A stretch of DNA of 64,000 nucleotides. It comes from Candidatus Baltobacteraceae bacterium. GTDB taxonomy: Bacteria > Vulcanimicrobiota > Vulcanimicrobiia > Vulcanimicrobiales > Vulcanimicrobiaceae. Of the stretch, positions 15,123-23,971 are shown one piece after another. The notes below the pieces were generated by a model. That model saw nothing but the letters and a program-made list of their open reading frames with translations, made no database searches and was not told where the DNA came from. The position numbers and the translations under genes were made by a program. Where the stretch lies: NCBI GenBank assembly GCA_036489885.1, contig DASXEW010000001.1:248001-312000 (forward strand), written 5' to 3'. The first letter of the stretch is position 1. Each line of letters opens with the position of its first letter.

Positions 15123-16964
15123 GTGGTGCGGATCGACCAGTCGGTGACGCGAGAAATACTTGCAAGAACCGACCTCGCGGCTCTGATCGGTCAATACGTT
15201 TCGCTGCACAAACGCGGACGTGACCTGGTCGGGCTCTGCCCGTTTCACGGCGAGAAGACACCGTCGTTTCACGTGCATCCGGATCGTGGCTTTTTCAAAT
15301 GCTTCGGCTGTGGAAAAGGCGGCGATGCGATCCGCTTCATGATGGAGCTTGAAAATCTCCGCTTTCCGGATGCGGCACGAATGCTCGCGAAGCGCGCAGG
15401 CGTCGAGCTCGTCGAAGAAGATCCGCGCGAATCGCGCCGCCGTAGCGAGCGCGAATCAATTTATGACGCCAACAAGATCGCGGCAGCATTCTTCCATCGC
15501 TTGCTGCTGAACGACCCGCGCGGTGAGGCCGCGCGGCGTTATTGTGAAGGCCGGGGCATCACGGCCGCGACGATTGAGGCGTTCCAACTGGGCTTTTCGT
15601 TGCCGGAGTGGAGTGCGCTCGCCGACGAGCTGCGGCGTGAGGGCGTCGACGTTCAGATCGCGCTGGCCGCCGGCCTTGTCAAAGCGCGCGGCGAGGGACG
15701 CGGCGTCTACGACGTCTTCCGCAACCGCATTATGGTTCCGACATACGCCACGACCGGCGAGGTCGTCGCTTTTGGCGGACGCGCGCTCGCAGACGAGAAC
15801 CCGAAGTATCTCAATACCGGGACGACGCCTGTTTATACGAAGGGCCGTTTTGTCTACGCGCTCAACGTGGCGCGCCGAAACGCTGCCAAAGACGGCACGC
15901 TGATCGTGGTTGAGGGATATCTCGACTGCATCGCGCTGCACCAGGCGGGGTTCGGAAATGCCGTAGCGGCGCTCGGAACGGCCTTTACACCTGAGCAGGC
16001 CGTTGAGCTGCAAAAATATGCCACGACGATCTTCGTCTGCTACGACGCTGACGTCGCCGGGCAAGCGGCTGCGCGGAAATCGATCGGCATCCTCGCTGCG
16101 AATAAAGAGTTGAGCGTCAAGATCGTGGCGCTTCCCGTCGGCGAGGATCCGGATAGCTTCGTGCGCTCGCAGGGTGCAGCCGGATTCCAAACCTTACTCG
16201 ACCATGCAGTCGACGCGGTGGAATTTGCACTCGACCGGGCCATTGGGCCCCTCGCCGCTTCGCACCGAACGCCCGCGCAAAAGGCGCGCGAGGGCGAGCG
16301 AATCATGCGCGAGCTTTCACCGCGCGAAGAATGGCATCAACGCCGCATCTACGTCGCCGGGCTTCTCAAACTGCACCCGAGCGACTTAGAGAGCAGCATT
16401 ACGATGGGCGATCCGACGCGATTCGCTCCCAGAACCCCGCCGGGCGCTCGCTTTACCCGCCATCTTGCCCCGGCGCCCAAGCGTGTCACGTTCGAGCGCG
16501 ACGTCGTCGCAGCGTTCGTCGAAGAACCGTTGTTATTAGACGAGTACGTCGGCGGCATCGCTCCTGAAGCGTTTGTCGATCCCGTCCTTCGTGAGGTTCT
16601 CGAGCAGTTGTATGCCGCGCGAGCCGACCTGCGGACGGCCGCCGACGTTTCGGCACTTTTTTCGGAGCGTGGAGACGTGGTCACGCTCCTCGCCGAGTTG
16701 GAGCTCGGCGAGCGTTCGAAGCTTCGCCGTTTCGAGGACAGCTCGCAACGGCGTGCGTTTCTCGACCGGGTCGCGGTGCGGCTCGACGGCGATCGCCGGG
16801 CTGCTCAGGTTCGCTCGGAGCTGGCGACGCTCGAGCACGAGATCACATCACTCCTTTCCGAAGGCAGGCCGATACCAAAGGAGATCAAGGAACGTCAGGT
16901 TCAATTGGAAGACGCGCTGCGGGAAGCGCAGCACAAACGCGAGAGAAGGGAGGTGAATACGTAA
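15123..16964 (+). CDS. dnaG: DNA primase
   Basis: The 613-residue protein is a canonical bacterial primase that makes RNA primers at the replication fork. The CHC2 zinc finger uses C39, H42, C60 and C63 (LCPFHGEKTPSFH, then FFKCFGCGKGG). The catalytic core has EGRGVYDVFRNRIMVP and the Toprim motif VVEGYLDCIALHQAG with the metal Glu, followed by FVCYDADVAGQAAA. The C-terminal region is the DnaB-binding part and is rich in charged helices. Translation starts at one of two consecutive GTG codons. Three bases separate its stop from rpoD, the classical macromolecular-synthesis gene pair. Confidence 0.95.
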   Translation: MVRIDQSVTREILARTDLAALIGQYVSLHKRGRDLVGLCPFHGEKTPSFHVHPDRGFFKCFGCGKGGDAIRFMMELENLRFPDAARMLAKRAGVELVEEDPRESRRRSERESIYDANKIAAAFFHRLLLNDPRGEAARRYCEGRGITAATIEAFQLGFSLPEWSALADELRREGVDVQIALAAGLVKARGEGRGVYDVFRNRIMVPTYATTGEVVAFGGRALADENPKYLNTGTTPVYTKGRFVYALNVARRNAAKDGTLIVVEGYLDCIALHQAGFGNAVAALGTAFTPEQAVELQKYATTIFVCYDADVAGQAAARKSIGILAANKELSVKIVALPVGEDPDSFVRSQGAAGFQTLLDHAVDAVEFALDRAIGPLAASHRTPAQKAREGERIMRELSPREEWHQRRIYVAGLLKLHPSDLESSITMGDPTRFAPRTPPGARFTRHLAPAPKRVTFERDVVAAFVEEPLLLDEYVGGIAPEAFVDPVLREVLEQLYAARADLRTAADVSALFSERGDVVTLLAELELGERSKLRRFEDSSQRRAFLDRVAVRLDGDRRAAQVRSELATLEHEITSLLSEGRPIPKEIKERQVQLEDALREAQHKRERREVNT

Positions 16965-16967
16965 ATT

Positions 16968-18128
16968 ATGGCTCGTAAGAAGTCCGCCGCTGCAGTAGCC
17001 GAGAAGCCCGAATTGTCGCTTGATGAGTTGATCAAGCGCCTGATTGAACGCGGGAAAAAGCGCCGTTCGGTCACCTGGGACGAAGTCAATGCGATTTTTG
17101 AGAACAGCGAAGAAGAGACGAACTCCGAGAAAATGGACGACGTCCTCGCGGAACTCGAGACGCTCGGCATTGCGGTCGTCGACGAACAAACGAAGGAAGA
17201 AAAGCGCGAAGCCGAAGAGGACGATTCCCTTCCGGCCGGTCTGTCGCTTGATGATCCGGTTCGCATGTATCTCAAGGAGATCGGCCGCGTCCCGCTCCTC
17301 TCAATGGAGGACGAGAAGCGACTGGCGATGGCGATCGAGCGCGGCGAGCTGGAAGCTGCCAAGAACGGCAGCGCCGATTCGGTCATCTTGCACGAGGGCG
17401 AGCAAGCTAAACGGCAGCTCACCGAAGCCAATCTACGGCTCGTGGTCTCGATCGCGAAGAAGTACGTCGGGCGCGGCATGCTCTTCTTGGATTTGATCCA
17501 GGAAGGGAACCTCGGATTGATCAGGGCGGTCGAGAAATTCGACTATCGCAAGGGCTACAAGTTCTCGACGTACGCGACATGGTGGATTCGCCAAGCGATC
17601 ACACGCGCGCTCGCCGATCAAGCCCGAACGATTCGCATCCCCGTGCACATGGTCGAGACGATCAACCGTCTGATCAAGATCTCACGCCAGCTGCTGCAAG
17701 AGCTTGGCCGCGATCCGTCGGTCGAAGAGATCGCAACCGAGATGGGCTTAACGCCCGAAAAGGTTCGCGAGGTCATCAAGATCTCCCAAGAGCCGATCTC
17801 GCTCGAGACGCCGATCGGTGAAGAGGAAGACTCGCATCTCGGTGACTTCATCGAGGATCAGGAAGCGGTCGCGCCCGCGGAAGCCGCCTCGGTCATGCTC
17901 CTCAAAGAAAAGATGGCGGACGTCCTTAAAAACCTCACCGAGCGTGAGCGCAAAGTGCTGGTTCTGCGCTTCGGTCTCGAAGACGGCCACCAGCGTACGC
18001 TCGAAGAAGTCGGCCAAGAGTTCGGCGTCACGCGCGAACGCATCCGTCAAATCGAAGCGAAAGCTTTGCGGAAGCTACGCCACCCGTCGAGAGGCAAAGC
18101 CCTCAAAGACTACTGGAGCAATGAGTAG
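16968..18128 (+). CDS. rpoD: RNA polymerase primary sigma factor
   Basis: The 386-residue sigma-70 has a short acidic region 1.1, region 1.2 ([18 protein letters not shown]) and region 2 with the -10-recognition helices ([20 protein letters not shown] and [16 protein letters not shown]). It also has region 3 and region 4.2 with the -35 helix ([20 protein letters not shown]). The length and absence of a long non-conserved insert fit non-proteobacterial primary sigma factors. The SD AAGGGAGGTGA overlaps the end of dnaG and lies about 11 bases before the ATG. The two genes form one operon ending in a terminator at 18207-18243. Confidence 0.95.
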   Translation: MARKKSAAAVAEKPELSLDELIKRLIERGKKRRSVTWDEVNAIFENSEEETNSEKMDDVLAELETLGIAVVDEQTKEEKREAEEDDSLPAGLSLDDPVRMYLKEIGRVPLLSMEDEKRLAMAIERGELEAAKNGSADSVILHEGEQAKRQLTEANLRLVVSIAKKYVGRGMLFLDLIQEGNLGLIRAVEKFDYRKGYKFSTYATWWIRQAITRALADQARTIRIPVHMVETINRLIKISRQLLQELGRDPSVEEIATEMGLTPEKVREVIKISQEPISLETPIGEEEDSHLGDFIEDQEAVAPAEAASVMLLKEKMADVLKNLTERERKVLVLRFGLEDGHQRTLEEVGQEFGVTRERIRQIEAKALRKLRHPSRGKALKDYWSNE

Positions 18129-18135
18129 CCCCCGT

Positions 18136-18178
18136 TGTCATCCTGAGCGTAGCGTCGAAGGCGCGTAGTCGAAGGACA
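18136..18178. repeat. Dispersed-type repeat, copy 1
   Basis: The stretch starts TGTCATCCTGAGCGTAGCG and ends GTAGTCGAAGGACA. This pattern is familiar as an intergenic dispersed repeat in several soil bacterial genomes (recollection, not checked). A related inverted copy lies at 18711-18756, on the other side of the grpB-like gene. Confidence 0.6.
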
Positions 18179-18182
18179 GCGA

Positions 18183-18731
18183 TCATCTCGATCGATAGAA
18201 ACTAATCGCCGCGGATTCCACAGAACGAATCCACGGCGTTTTTGCGTCCGCATATTCGAGGACGTCATTTCCATACTCGGCGGCTAGGCGAATCTTTAGC
18301 GCTTCGTACTCTCGCGCAACCTCCGGATGCGCGCGAAGGTAGTCGCGAAAGGCGACGTGCCGTTCGATCTGCGGATTTCCCACAGCATAGAAGTGGGCAT
18401 TGACGAGGCGGCGACCGAAGTCGTCAAGCGTGCAATAGCGGCGTTCGGCGATGCCGAACTCGCCCCACCAGCTATAGCCGAGCGCTTCGATCTTCGCGCG
18501 CGCCGCATCGAGACTTGGGAGGTCGCGGACGACGGGAATGAGGTCGACAACGGGCTTTGCGACGATCCCGGAGATCGCGGTCGATCCGATGTGATAAACC
18601 TCAAGCAGAATCGCGCCAAGCGATTCGCGCATTCTCGCAGCCTCACGTTCGGTGAGCGCTGACCACGCCGGGTCGTGCGCCACGAGTCTGACCGGCCCTG
18701 AGTTTGGTCGCTGACCTTCGACTTCGCTCAC
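18183..18731 (-). CDS. GrpB/UPF0157 family protein (nucleotidyltransferase-like)
   Basis: The 182-residue protein has the UPF0157 signature: VAHDPAWSALTEREAARM, VYHIGSTAISGIVAKPVVDL with the nucleotidyltransferase-like GSTA...D pattern, and NAHFYAVGNPQIERHVAFRDYLR. Homologues are stand-alone or fused to dephospho-CoA kinase; biochemical role not established. The first ten codons overlap a dispersed repeat, so the true start may be slightly downstream or the N-terminus may derive from repeat insertion. The 3' end contains the terminator of the convergent rpoD operon. Confidence 0.82.
   Translation of the reverse strand: MSEVEGQRPNSGPVRLVAHDPAWSALTEREAARMRESLGAILLEVYHIGSTAISGIVAKPVVDLIPVVRDLPSLDAARAKIEALGYSWWGEFGIAERRYCTLDDFGRRLVNAHFYAVGNPQIERHVAFRDYLRAHPEVAREYEALKIRLAAEYGNDVLEYADAKTPWIRSVESAAISFYRSR
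18207..18243 (+). terminator. Rho-independent terminator of dnaG-rpoD, inside grpB-like gene
   Basis: CGCCGCGGATTC at 18207-18218 pairs with 18227-18238 (11 of 12 positions) around an 8-nt loop and is followed by TTTTT at 18239-18243. It is oriented to stop transcription from rpoD. It lies entirely within the coding region of the convergent grpB-like gene, near its 3' end. Confidence 0.8.
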
Positions 18732-18756
18732 TTCGTTCGCTGCGCTCAGTCTGACA
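18711..18756. repeat. Dispersed-type repeat, copy 2 (inverted)
   Basis: CTGACCTTCGACTTCGCTC through GCTGCGCTCAGTCTGACA is related, in the opposite orientation, to the repeat at 18136-18178. It overlaps the start of the grpB-like reading frame and fills part of the gap to the hydroxyacid dehydrogenase gene. Confidence 0.5.
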
Positions 18757-18775
18757 TTGGGGGCGTGATCGCTTG

Positions 18776-19744
18776 TTACGTTCGCGCCGCGATGCTATTA
18801 CACGGATTTCGGGGCTTCTCGCCGGCGAGAACACGCACGACTTCTTCGCTCGCGCGTGTGCGCAGATCGCCGACCGCGAGATCCGAGGCGTAGGCGACGT
18901 GCGGCGTGACGATCGCGTCCGGGTGCTCGACGAGCGCGCGGGGTGGGTTCGGTTCGCCCTCGACCACATCGAGTCCGACGCCACTCAGTTTCCCGGAGCG
19001 TAGGCCTTCGAGGACGGCATCATTGTCGACGAGCGGTCCGCGACTCACGTTGACGAGGATCGCACCGTTGCGCATCTTGCCGACGAAAGCGCGATCGACC
19101 ATGTGATGCGTCGACGCATCCAAGGGCGTGTGCAAGATGACGACATCGCTACCTGTGATCAGCTCATCGAGCCCGACCATTTTTGCGGGTCCGCGATCGC
19201 TTACGCTCATCACATCGTACGCGAGTACGCTCGCCCCCAGTCCGTGCAGCTTACGCGCCGTGGCGCGTCCGATGCGGCCATAGCCAATCACGCCCACGGT
19301 GAGTTTGTTCGTGCGCCGGAGCCGTTCCGCAGCCAGCAATCCCCAACGCCCCGCGTGCACTTCGCGATCGTATTCGTTGATGCGGCGTGTGAAAGCAAGC
19401 ATGAGCGCGATTGCGTGGTCTGAGACTTCCTCAATGCAGTAATCCGGGACGTTCGTGACGAGCACGCCGCGTTCCGTAGCGGCTGGAATCGCAACGTTAT
19501 CTGTCCCGATCCCGACACGTGCAATGTGCCGCAGGTTCGTCGCCTGTGCGATAACCTGCGACGTAATCTGCGTGTAAGTTACCATGATCGTCTCAGGATC
19601 GTGCTGCTTGATAAACGCTTCGAGCGCCGACGGATCGCCGGATTTCAACGGTCCCTCGATGAGTGTGTGCCCTGCGCCGCCGACGATCGCGCGCTCGATC
19701 GCCAAATCCGGCCACGAATAGTCGATAAGCGCGACGGTCGCCAT
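18776..19744 (-). CDS. D-isomer-specific 2-hydroxyacid dehydrogenase
   Basis: The 322-residue NAD-dependent dehydrogenase shows HIARVGIGTDNVAIPAA, the nucleotide-binding loop VGVIGYGRIGRATARKL, the catalytic Arg in LVNVSRGPLVD, the Glu in GLDVVEGEPNPP, and the catalytic His in VTPHVAY. Its overall form resembles C-terminal-binding-protein-like and phosphoglycerate dehydrogenase-like members without an ACT domain. It reduces a 2-oxoacid or oxidises a D-2-hydroxyacid; substrate unresolved. It starts three bases after the stop of the HEAT-cyclophilin gene, so they share a transcript. Confidence 0.87.
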   Translation of the reverse strand: MATVALIDYSWPDLAIERAIVGGAGHTLIEGPLKSGDPSALEAFIKQHDPETIMVTYTQITSQVIAQATNLRHIARVGIGTDNVAIPAATERGVLVTNVPDYCIEEVSDHAIALMLAFTRRINEYDREVHAGRWGLLAAERLRRTNKLTVGVIGYGRIGRATARKLHGLGASVLAYDVMSVSDRGPAKMVGLDELITGSDVVILHTPLDASTHHMVDRAFVGKMRNGAILVNVSRGPLVDNDAVLEGLRSGKLSGVGLDVVEGEPNPPRALVEHPDAIVTPHVAYASDLAVGDLRTRASEEVVRVLAGEKPRNPCNSIAART

Positions 19745-19747
19745 GTG

Positions 19748-21271
19748 TTAGGAGCCGATCTGTTCGTCGGGCAATCGGCGGATCGTGATGATCTTGTCCG
19801 ACTCGAGCAACCGTCCGAGTACGTCGAAGCCGTCCTCGACGTGGCCGAAGACCGTGAACGCCATGTCGAGGTGCAGTTGCGGTGAGAGCGTGATGTAGAA
19901 CTGCGAGCCCGCCGAGTCGCGCTTCGCGCCGGCCTTGGTGTACTCGAGCCCCATCGAGATAACGCCCGAGTCTTGCTCGATCGGATTTTCCTCTGCCGGA
20001 ATCGTGAAGCCGGCATCTCCGTCGCCCGTGTTGGTGCGGTCACCGGTTTGCACGACGAAGTCGGGGACGATTCGGAACCAGCGGTTATTGTTGTAATAAC
20101 CTGTCTTGGCAAGGTTCAAGAAGCTCGCGACCGTGCTCGGCGCCCATTCAGGATAGAGTACGAGCGTGAGCGTGCCTTGCGTCGTGACGATCGCAACGCG
20201 CGGATGCGGCCCATTCGCCGGACCCGTCATCTGTGCGAGCGTGCGCGGCAGAACGTGCGGCCTGTAGATGAGTTGATCGAGGTTCGGAGCGTGCAGTTTT
20301 TTCGTCGGCACGGCAAGGTTCGCAGGTTGTTCGCTCGGTGACACCTGTGGTGGCGGCGTGACGACACCGTTGGGCAGCGTCTTCAAATGCTCCGTCCGTT
20401 TGCCGCCGTTCATCACCTTGATCGCGTCGTGCGCTTCTTCGTTCACTTGCCAGCGCGGATCGTGCGCGAGCGGCTCAACCTGTGGAATCCACCCTTTGCT
20501 CAACCGTCGCTCGAGGACGTGCAGCGTTTGAATTTGCACGAGCTCGGACTTGTCGGCAAGTCCAGCCGCGATCGTTTTGCCGTCGACTTCTTTTGCGAAT
20601 CCGCGCCCGAGCGCCCACATCTCGTGCCAACGTGCCGTGTCGTCGTCTTCGTGCGCGAACGCGGCTTGGAGCGCTTGCAATGCACGGGAGTGAAGCGAGC
20701 GATTTGCCGGCGGATACCAGGCGAGCGTGAACGCAGCGCGTCCGCGCAACACTGGTGATGCATCGGCGCGTAAGATGTGTGTCACGCGCTCGAACGAAGC
20801 GCTCGTTAGTTGCGGTGAGAGATCGCCGGCGACCGCAAAACGTGCAGTCGCGTCGAGCGCCGCAACGCAAACCGCGTCGGAAGAATCCGAGAGTGCATCG
20901 ACGATTGCGGTCCCGGCGCGCGCCTTGCGATCGGCAGCCAGCGGCTGCAGCATCGCCGAGAGCGACGTTCCGCCGAGAGCCGGCGCGAGGAGGCCCAAGC
21001 CGTACACGGACATAGCTCTGATTGCGGCGTCGCTCGCCTGGGTATGCTGTAGCAGGGGATCGGCTGCCAGCAACTTGCCGGTCCTCCCTAACGCCAAGGC
21101 AGCGCGTGCTGCCACTGCTGGGTCGCCCTGGTTAATAAGGGAAGCGAGTTGGTTGCCGCCCGGCGACCGATTCAGTTCCCAGTATTCAATCGTACGATAG
21201 GGGTTGCCCGAAGCGGCGACCCCAGCAACTGTCAAGATTGCAAGAAGAACGAAGCAAGTGAGCAGCTTCAC
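19748..21271 (-). CDS. Exported HEAT-repeat protein fused to a cyclophilin peptidyl-prolyl isomerase
   Basis: The 507-residue chain starts with a signal peptide (MKLLTCFVLLAILTVAGVAA). Residues of about 40-290 are alpha-helical HEAT-like repeats (DPAVAARAALALGRTGKL; SDAAIRAMSVYGLGLLAP; SELVQIQTLHVLERRLS). A linker leads to a C-terminal cyclophilin domain from about residue 350: FRIVPDFVVQTGDRTNTGDG, SAGSQFYITLSPQLHLDMAF and TVFGHVEDGFDVLGRL contain the expected Arg, Gln, Phe and His positions. It probably folds or remodels exported proteins, with the HEAT part as client binder. The hydroxyacid dehydrogenase follows by three bases. Confidence 0.87.
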   Translation of the reverse strand: MKLLTCFVLLAILTVAGVAASGNPYRTIEYWELNRSPGGNQLASLINQGDPAVAARAALALGRTGKLLAADPLLQHTQASDAAIRAMSVYGLGLLAPALGGTSLSAMLQPLAADRKARAGTAIVDALSDSSDAVCVAALDATARFAVAGDLSPQLTSASFERVTHILRADASPVLRGRAAFTLAWYPPANRSLHSRALQALQAAFAHEDDDTARWHEMWALGRGFAKEVDGKTIAAGLADKSELVQIQTLHVLERRLSKGWIPQVEPLAHDPRWQVNEEAHDAIKVMNGGKRTEHLKTLPNGVVTPPPQVSPSEQPANLAVPTKKLHAPNLDQLIYRPHVLPRTLAQMTGPANGPHPRVAIVTTQGTLTLVLYPEWAPSTVASFLNLAKTGYYNNNRWFRIVPDFVVQTGDRTNTGDGDAGFTIPAEENPIEQDSGVISMGLEYTKAGAKRDSAGSQFYITLSPQLHLDMAFTVFGHVEDGFDVLGRLLESDKIITIRRLPDEQIGS

Positions 21272-21351
21272 GGGTCGGTACCCAACTTTCGGGGACGTTT
21301 GTGCGTTATAAGGTATAGTCCATCCGAAAACACGAGGTTTAAAATCCAGTT

Positions 21352-21690
21352 ATGTCGACCCCAGCGAAAAAGCCCGGCGGCGGAATGACCGTTCGGGAAG
21401 CCGGCCAAAAAGGCGGCGAGACCGTCAAACGTAAGTACGGCCCGGAATTCTACGAGAATATCGGGCGCAAGGGCGGTCAGGCCACCAAGGCCGCGCACGG
21501 ACACGCGTTTTACGAAACGATTGGTAAGAAGGGCGGAAAGAAAGGCGGCGAGGCGACTCGCGACCGTTACGGCCCGAGCTTCTACGAAGAGATCGGTCAG
21601 AAGGGTGGCCAGAAGGTCAAAGCCCTGATCGAGCAAGGCAAGCGCGCGGCCGCAGCCGCCGCTCCCGAGAGCGAAAAGCGAGCTTCCTAA
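21352..21690 (+). CDS. KGG-repeat (Em/LEA group 1-like) stress protein
   Basis: The 112-residue hydrophilic protein consists of repeats of the form IGxKGGxxxKxxxGxxFYE: AGQKGGETVKRKYGPEFYEN, IGRKGGQATKAAHGHAFYET and ATRDRYGPSFYEEIGQKGGQ. These match the KGG motif shared by bacterial stress proteins such as GsiB and plant Em/LEA1 proteins, which protect cells during desiccation or general stress. The Lys-rich, Ala-rich tail may bind nucleic acid. A TATAGT at 21314-21319 could be a -10 box, but no clear -35 is seen. A secreted protein starts seven bases after its stop. Confidence 0.82.
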   Translation: MSTPAKKPGGGMTVREAGQKGGETVKRKYGPEFYENIGRKGGQATKAAHGHAFYETIGKKGGKKGGEATRDRYGPSFYEEIGQKGGQKVKALIEQGKRAAAAAAPESEKRAS

Positions 21691-21697
21691 CCCAGTC

Positions 21698-22438
21698 GTG
21701 AGGGCGACGCGCAAAGGCGCCGCGTTGGCGGCGCTCGTTGCGAGCGTCGCCATCCCGCTTTTAGTTCGTGCCGACCCGTCGCAGCCGGCTGCGGCGGGCT
21801 TCCTTTTATTTGCCGGGTCCGTGGAAACGATCGTGCTCGACCATACGGTCAGCACGGCCGAGCTGGAGCCCGGCGCGATCGTACCCGCGCATTTGCGCGA
21901 CGCGATCGTGTTGCGCGGGAAAACGCTCGCGAAGGCGGGCACGCCGCTGCATCTCATCGTCACCGAAGTACGGCGCGCCGGAAACGGCGTCGGGGGTGAA
22001 GTCGTGCTTCGCGTTGAGTCGCTCCGTTTGGATGACGAGCTCAATCTGCCGTTGCGATTGCAGCATCCGGCACTGAGTGCGACGCTGGTACTCGCGAATC
22101 CCGACGACGTCGTGCTGCCCGCGAAGGCGAGAAGCTCGCCGCCGGTGCGCGGCTCGGATCTCACGCTCGCGCCCGGAACGCAGCTGCGCGCGCGGACGAC
22201 GGTGACGGTTGATGCCACTGACCCGAACAAAACCGTTCTCGCTACTCCTTTGCCGTACACGATCTCGACAGACCGGCCGTTTGCGGCGTTCACACCGATC
22301 CCGCTGACCACCTACAACCCGGCCGCTTTCACCCCACGGCCACGCCGGCGGCGCCGCGGCAAAGCGACGCCCTCGCCGAGTCCGTCGCCGAGCTCCTCGG
22401 AAACAGCGAGCCCGACGCCGAATCCCACGCCATCATGA
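21698..22438 (+). CDS. Secreted protein of unknown function with Pro/Ser-rich tail
   Basis: A GTG start gives a 246-residue protein with a signal peptide (AALAALVASVAIPLLVRADP). The middle is beta-rich (FAGSVETIVLDHTVSTAELE, GGEVVLRVESLRLDDELNLP), and the C-terminus passes through a run of arginines (PRPRRRRRGK) into a Ser/Pro/Thr-rich tail (ATPSPSPSPSSSETASPT). I do not recognise a family. It follows the KGG gene closely and its stop overlaps the ATG of the next exported protein, suggesting a short operon. Confidence 0.7.
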   Translation: MRATRKGAALAALVASVAIPLLVRADPSQPAAAGFLLFAGSVETIVLDHTVSTAELEPGAIVPAHLRDAIVLRGKTLAKAGTPLHLIVTEVRRAGNGVGGEVVLRVESLRLDDELNLPLRLQHPALSATLVLANPDDVVLPAKARSSPPVRGSDLTLAPGTQLRARTTVTVDATDPNKTVLATPLPYTISTDRPFAAFTPIPLTTYNPAAFTPRPRRRRRGKATPSPSPSPSSSETASPTPNPTPS

Positions 22439-23115
22439 TGCATCGGCGAGAATTCATTTTGTCCGCCTCGAGCGCACTTTTGGTTGCGACGCAGGTTCCC
22501 GTCTTCGCGCAAATGGGGGCATCGAAACTCTCACCGCATGCGGACGCAGCGGAACACGCGTTTATCACGCAGTCATCGCGCTTCGTTCATAAGCACTATT
22601 CGACGACCGAGAAGGCTGCTCGCGCCGGCTTCGTTCGATTCACGAACGAGGACAAAAGCGGCGCGATTTCATGGGCCAATCAACAATGGACTTCGGCCGA
22701 CGTGGATCACCCGAGCCAAGTTTGGTATGACTCCGCAGGCCATTTGATCGGCGTCGATTACTCGGTGCTTCAAAACGACACCACTGTGCCGCCGAATCTG
22801 TGGGGAATCAATCCCCCGCGTTGGTCGGTTATTCACGCGCACATCCATTACGGTTTGCACACGCCGGACGGCATCAAGTACGGCGGCGCGGGCACGAAGC
22901 GCTTCTCGGATGCGGGTGGCTCCGTGGCGTCGCCGACAAAACAAACGCTGGTCAATATGGGCATCGCGAAGAGTCCCGGCGAGGTCGCGTTCGTGTTTCT
23001 CTTCCCCGCGATTTGGGACATCAATTTTTGGGTCATTCCGAATCCGAGGGGCGAATTTGCTGACTTAAACCCCAACGTCAAGCCGGCGAACGCACAACCG
23101 CACCCCTCGATGTAG
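22435..23115 (+). CDS. Exported protein of unknown function (twin-arginine-like signal)
   Basis: The 226-residue protein begins MHRREFILSASSALLVATQ, an export signal with an RR motif, cleaved near PVFAQ. The mature part is rich in aromatic and His residues (FVHKHYSTTEKAARAGFVRF, RWSVIHAHIHYGLHTPDGIK) and ends in a Pro/Asn-rich tail. The HAHIHYG cluster might bind metal, which is speculation. Its ATG overlaps the stop of the preceding secreted protein, so it is translationally coupled. It converges on proline dehydrogenase one base from its stop. Confidence 0.7.
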   Translation: MMHRREFILSASSALLVATQVPVFAQMGASKLSPHADAAEHAFITQSSRFVHKHYSTTEKAARAGFVRFTNEDKSGAISWANQQWTSADVDHPSQVWYDSAGHLIGVDYSVLQNDTTVPPNLWGINPPRWSVIHAHIHYGLHTPDGIKYGGAGTKRFSDAGGSVASPTKQTLVNMGIAKSPGEVAFVFLFPAIWDINFWVIPNPRGEFADLNPNVKPANAQPHPSM

Positions 23116-23116
23116 G

Positions 23117-23971
23117 TTAGCGCCCGACGAGGGCTCGTAATGCCAGTAAGGCGTTTTCGCGCCGCTCGCGGATGCGGCGATAGAAATATTGCGCCCAGTG
23201 CGTCCCGTACGGAACGTACACGCGTACGTTGTAGCCTTCGGCGTTGAGCCGTTCTTGTAAATCGGGCCGTACACCGTAGAGCATCTGAAATTCAAATCGG
23301 TCCTTCGCGATGCCGCGTTCGGTCGTGAATGCTTTGACGGCTTTGTGCAAGGACTCATCGTGCGTCGCGATCGCCGGGTAATTTCCGCGCGTGATTAGGT
23401 TCTCGGAAAGCTGTACGAATGCGCTCCGAATTGCAGGCATGTCGCGGATTGCGATCTGCGCCGGTTCTTTGTAGGCGCCCTTGCAGAGGCGCACGCGTGC
23501 GCCGAGCGCGATGGTGCGCGCCACATCTGCGGGAGTACGGTGGAGATAAGCTTGAAGCACGATGCCCACGTTTTTTCGCTCGGCGAAAACGTCTTCGAAC
23601 ACTTGCAGCGTCGTATCGGTGAGCGCTGAGCCTTCCATATCGATGCGGACGAAGGGATCGATCAGGCTACGCCGCGTCGTGTCCGCAGCTCGCACGACGA
23701 TCGCGTGCAAGTTCTCGGTGCAAAGTCCTCGATCGACGAGCAAACCGAGCGCCGTCAGCTTGACGGAGACGTTGCTGCGTGCGCCCGCGTCGGCAAGCGC
23801 GTCGAGCAGAAGCAGGTACTCGCCGCGAACGGCGATTGCGTCTTGCATGCTGTGCACGTCTTCACCGAGGAAATCGATTGACGCCGACATCCCGCGATCG
23901 TTCAGCCGTCGAACGGCTGCAATCGCGTCTTCAATTTGTTCACCGGCGACGAAACGGCGGGCGATGTTCAC
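23117..23971 (-). CDS. putA: Proline dehydrogenase
   Basis: I place the start at the GTG at 23971, which overlaps the stop of the ABC ATPase gene (GTGA); this gives 284 residues. The FAD-dependent TIM-barrel signatures are RFVAGEQIEDAIAAVRRLND, SIDFLGEDV, VSVKLTALGLLVD, VRIDMEGS, RVRLCKGAYKEP, IATHDESL, FEFQMLYGVRP, and the C-terminal VRVYVPYGTHWAQYFYRRIR with the substrate-binding Arg pair. It oxidises proline to pyrroline-5-carboxylate. It lacks some N-terminal residues seen in other monofunctional enzymes. No pyrroline-5-carboxylate dehydrogenase is in the window, and its place at the end of a molybdate-type operon is unexpected. Confidence 0.9.
   Translation of the reverse strand: MNIARRFVAGEQIEDAIAAVRRLNDRGMSASIDFLGEDVHSMQDAIAVRGEYLLLLDALADAGARSNVSVKLTALGLLVDRGLCTENLHAIVVRAADTTRRSLIDPFVRIDMEGSALTDTTLQVFEDVFAERKNVGIVLQAYLHRTPADVARTIALGARVRLCKGAYKEPAQIAIRDMPAIRSAFVQLSENLITRGNYPAIATHDESLHKAVKAFTTERGIAKDRFEFQMLYGVRPDLQERLNAEGYNVRVYVPYGTHWAQYFYRRIRERRENALLALRALVGR

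Noticed and set aside
21298-21351. Promoter for the KGG protein (TATAGT at 21314-21319)
   Set aside because: No -35 element at the right distance; too weak to list as a promoter.
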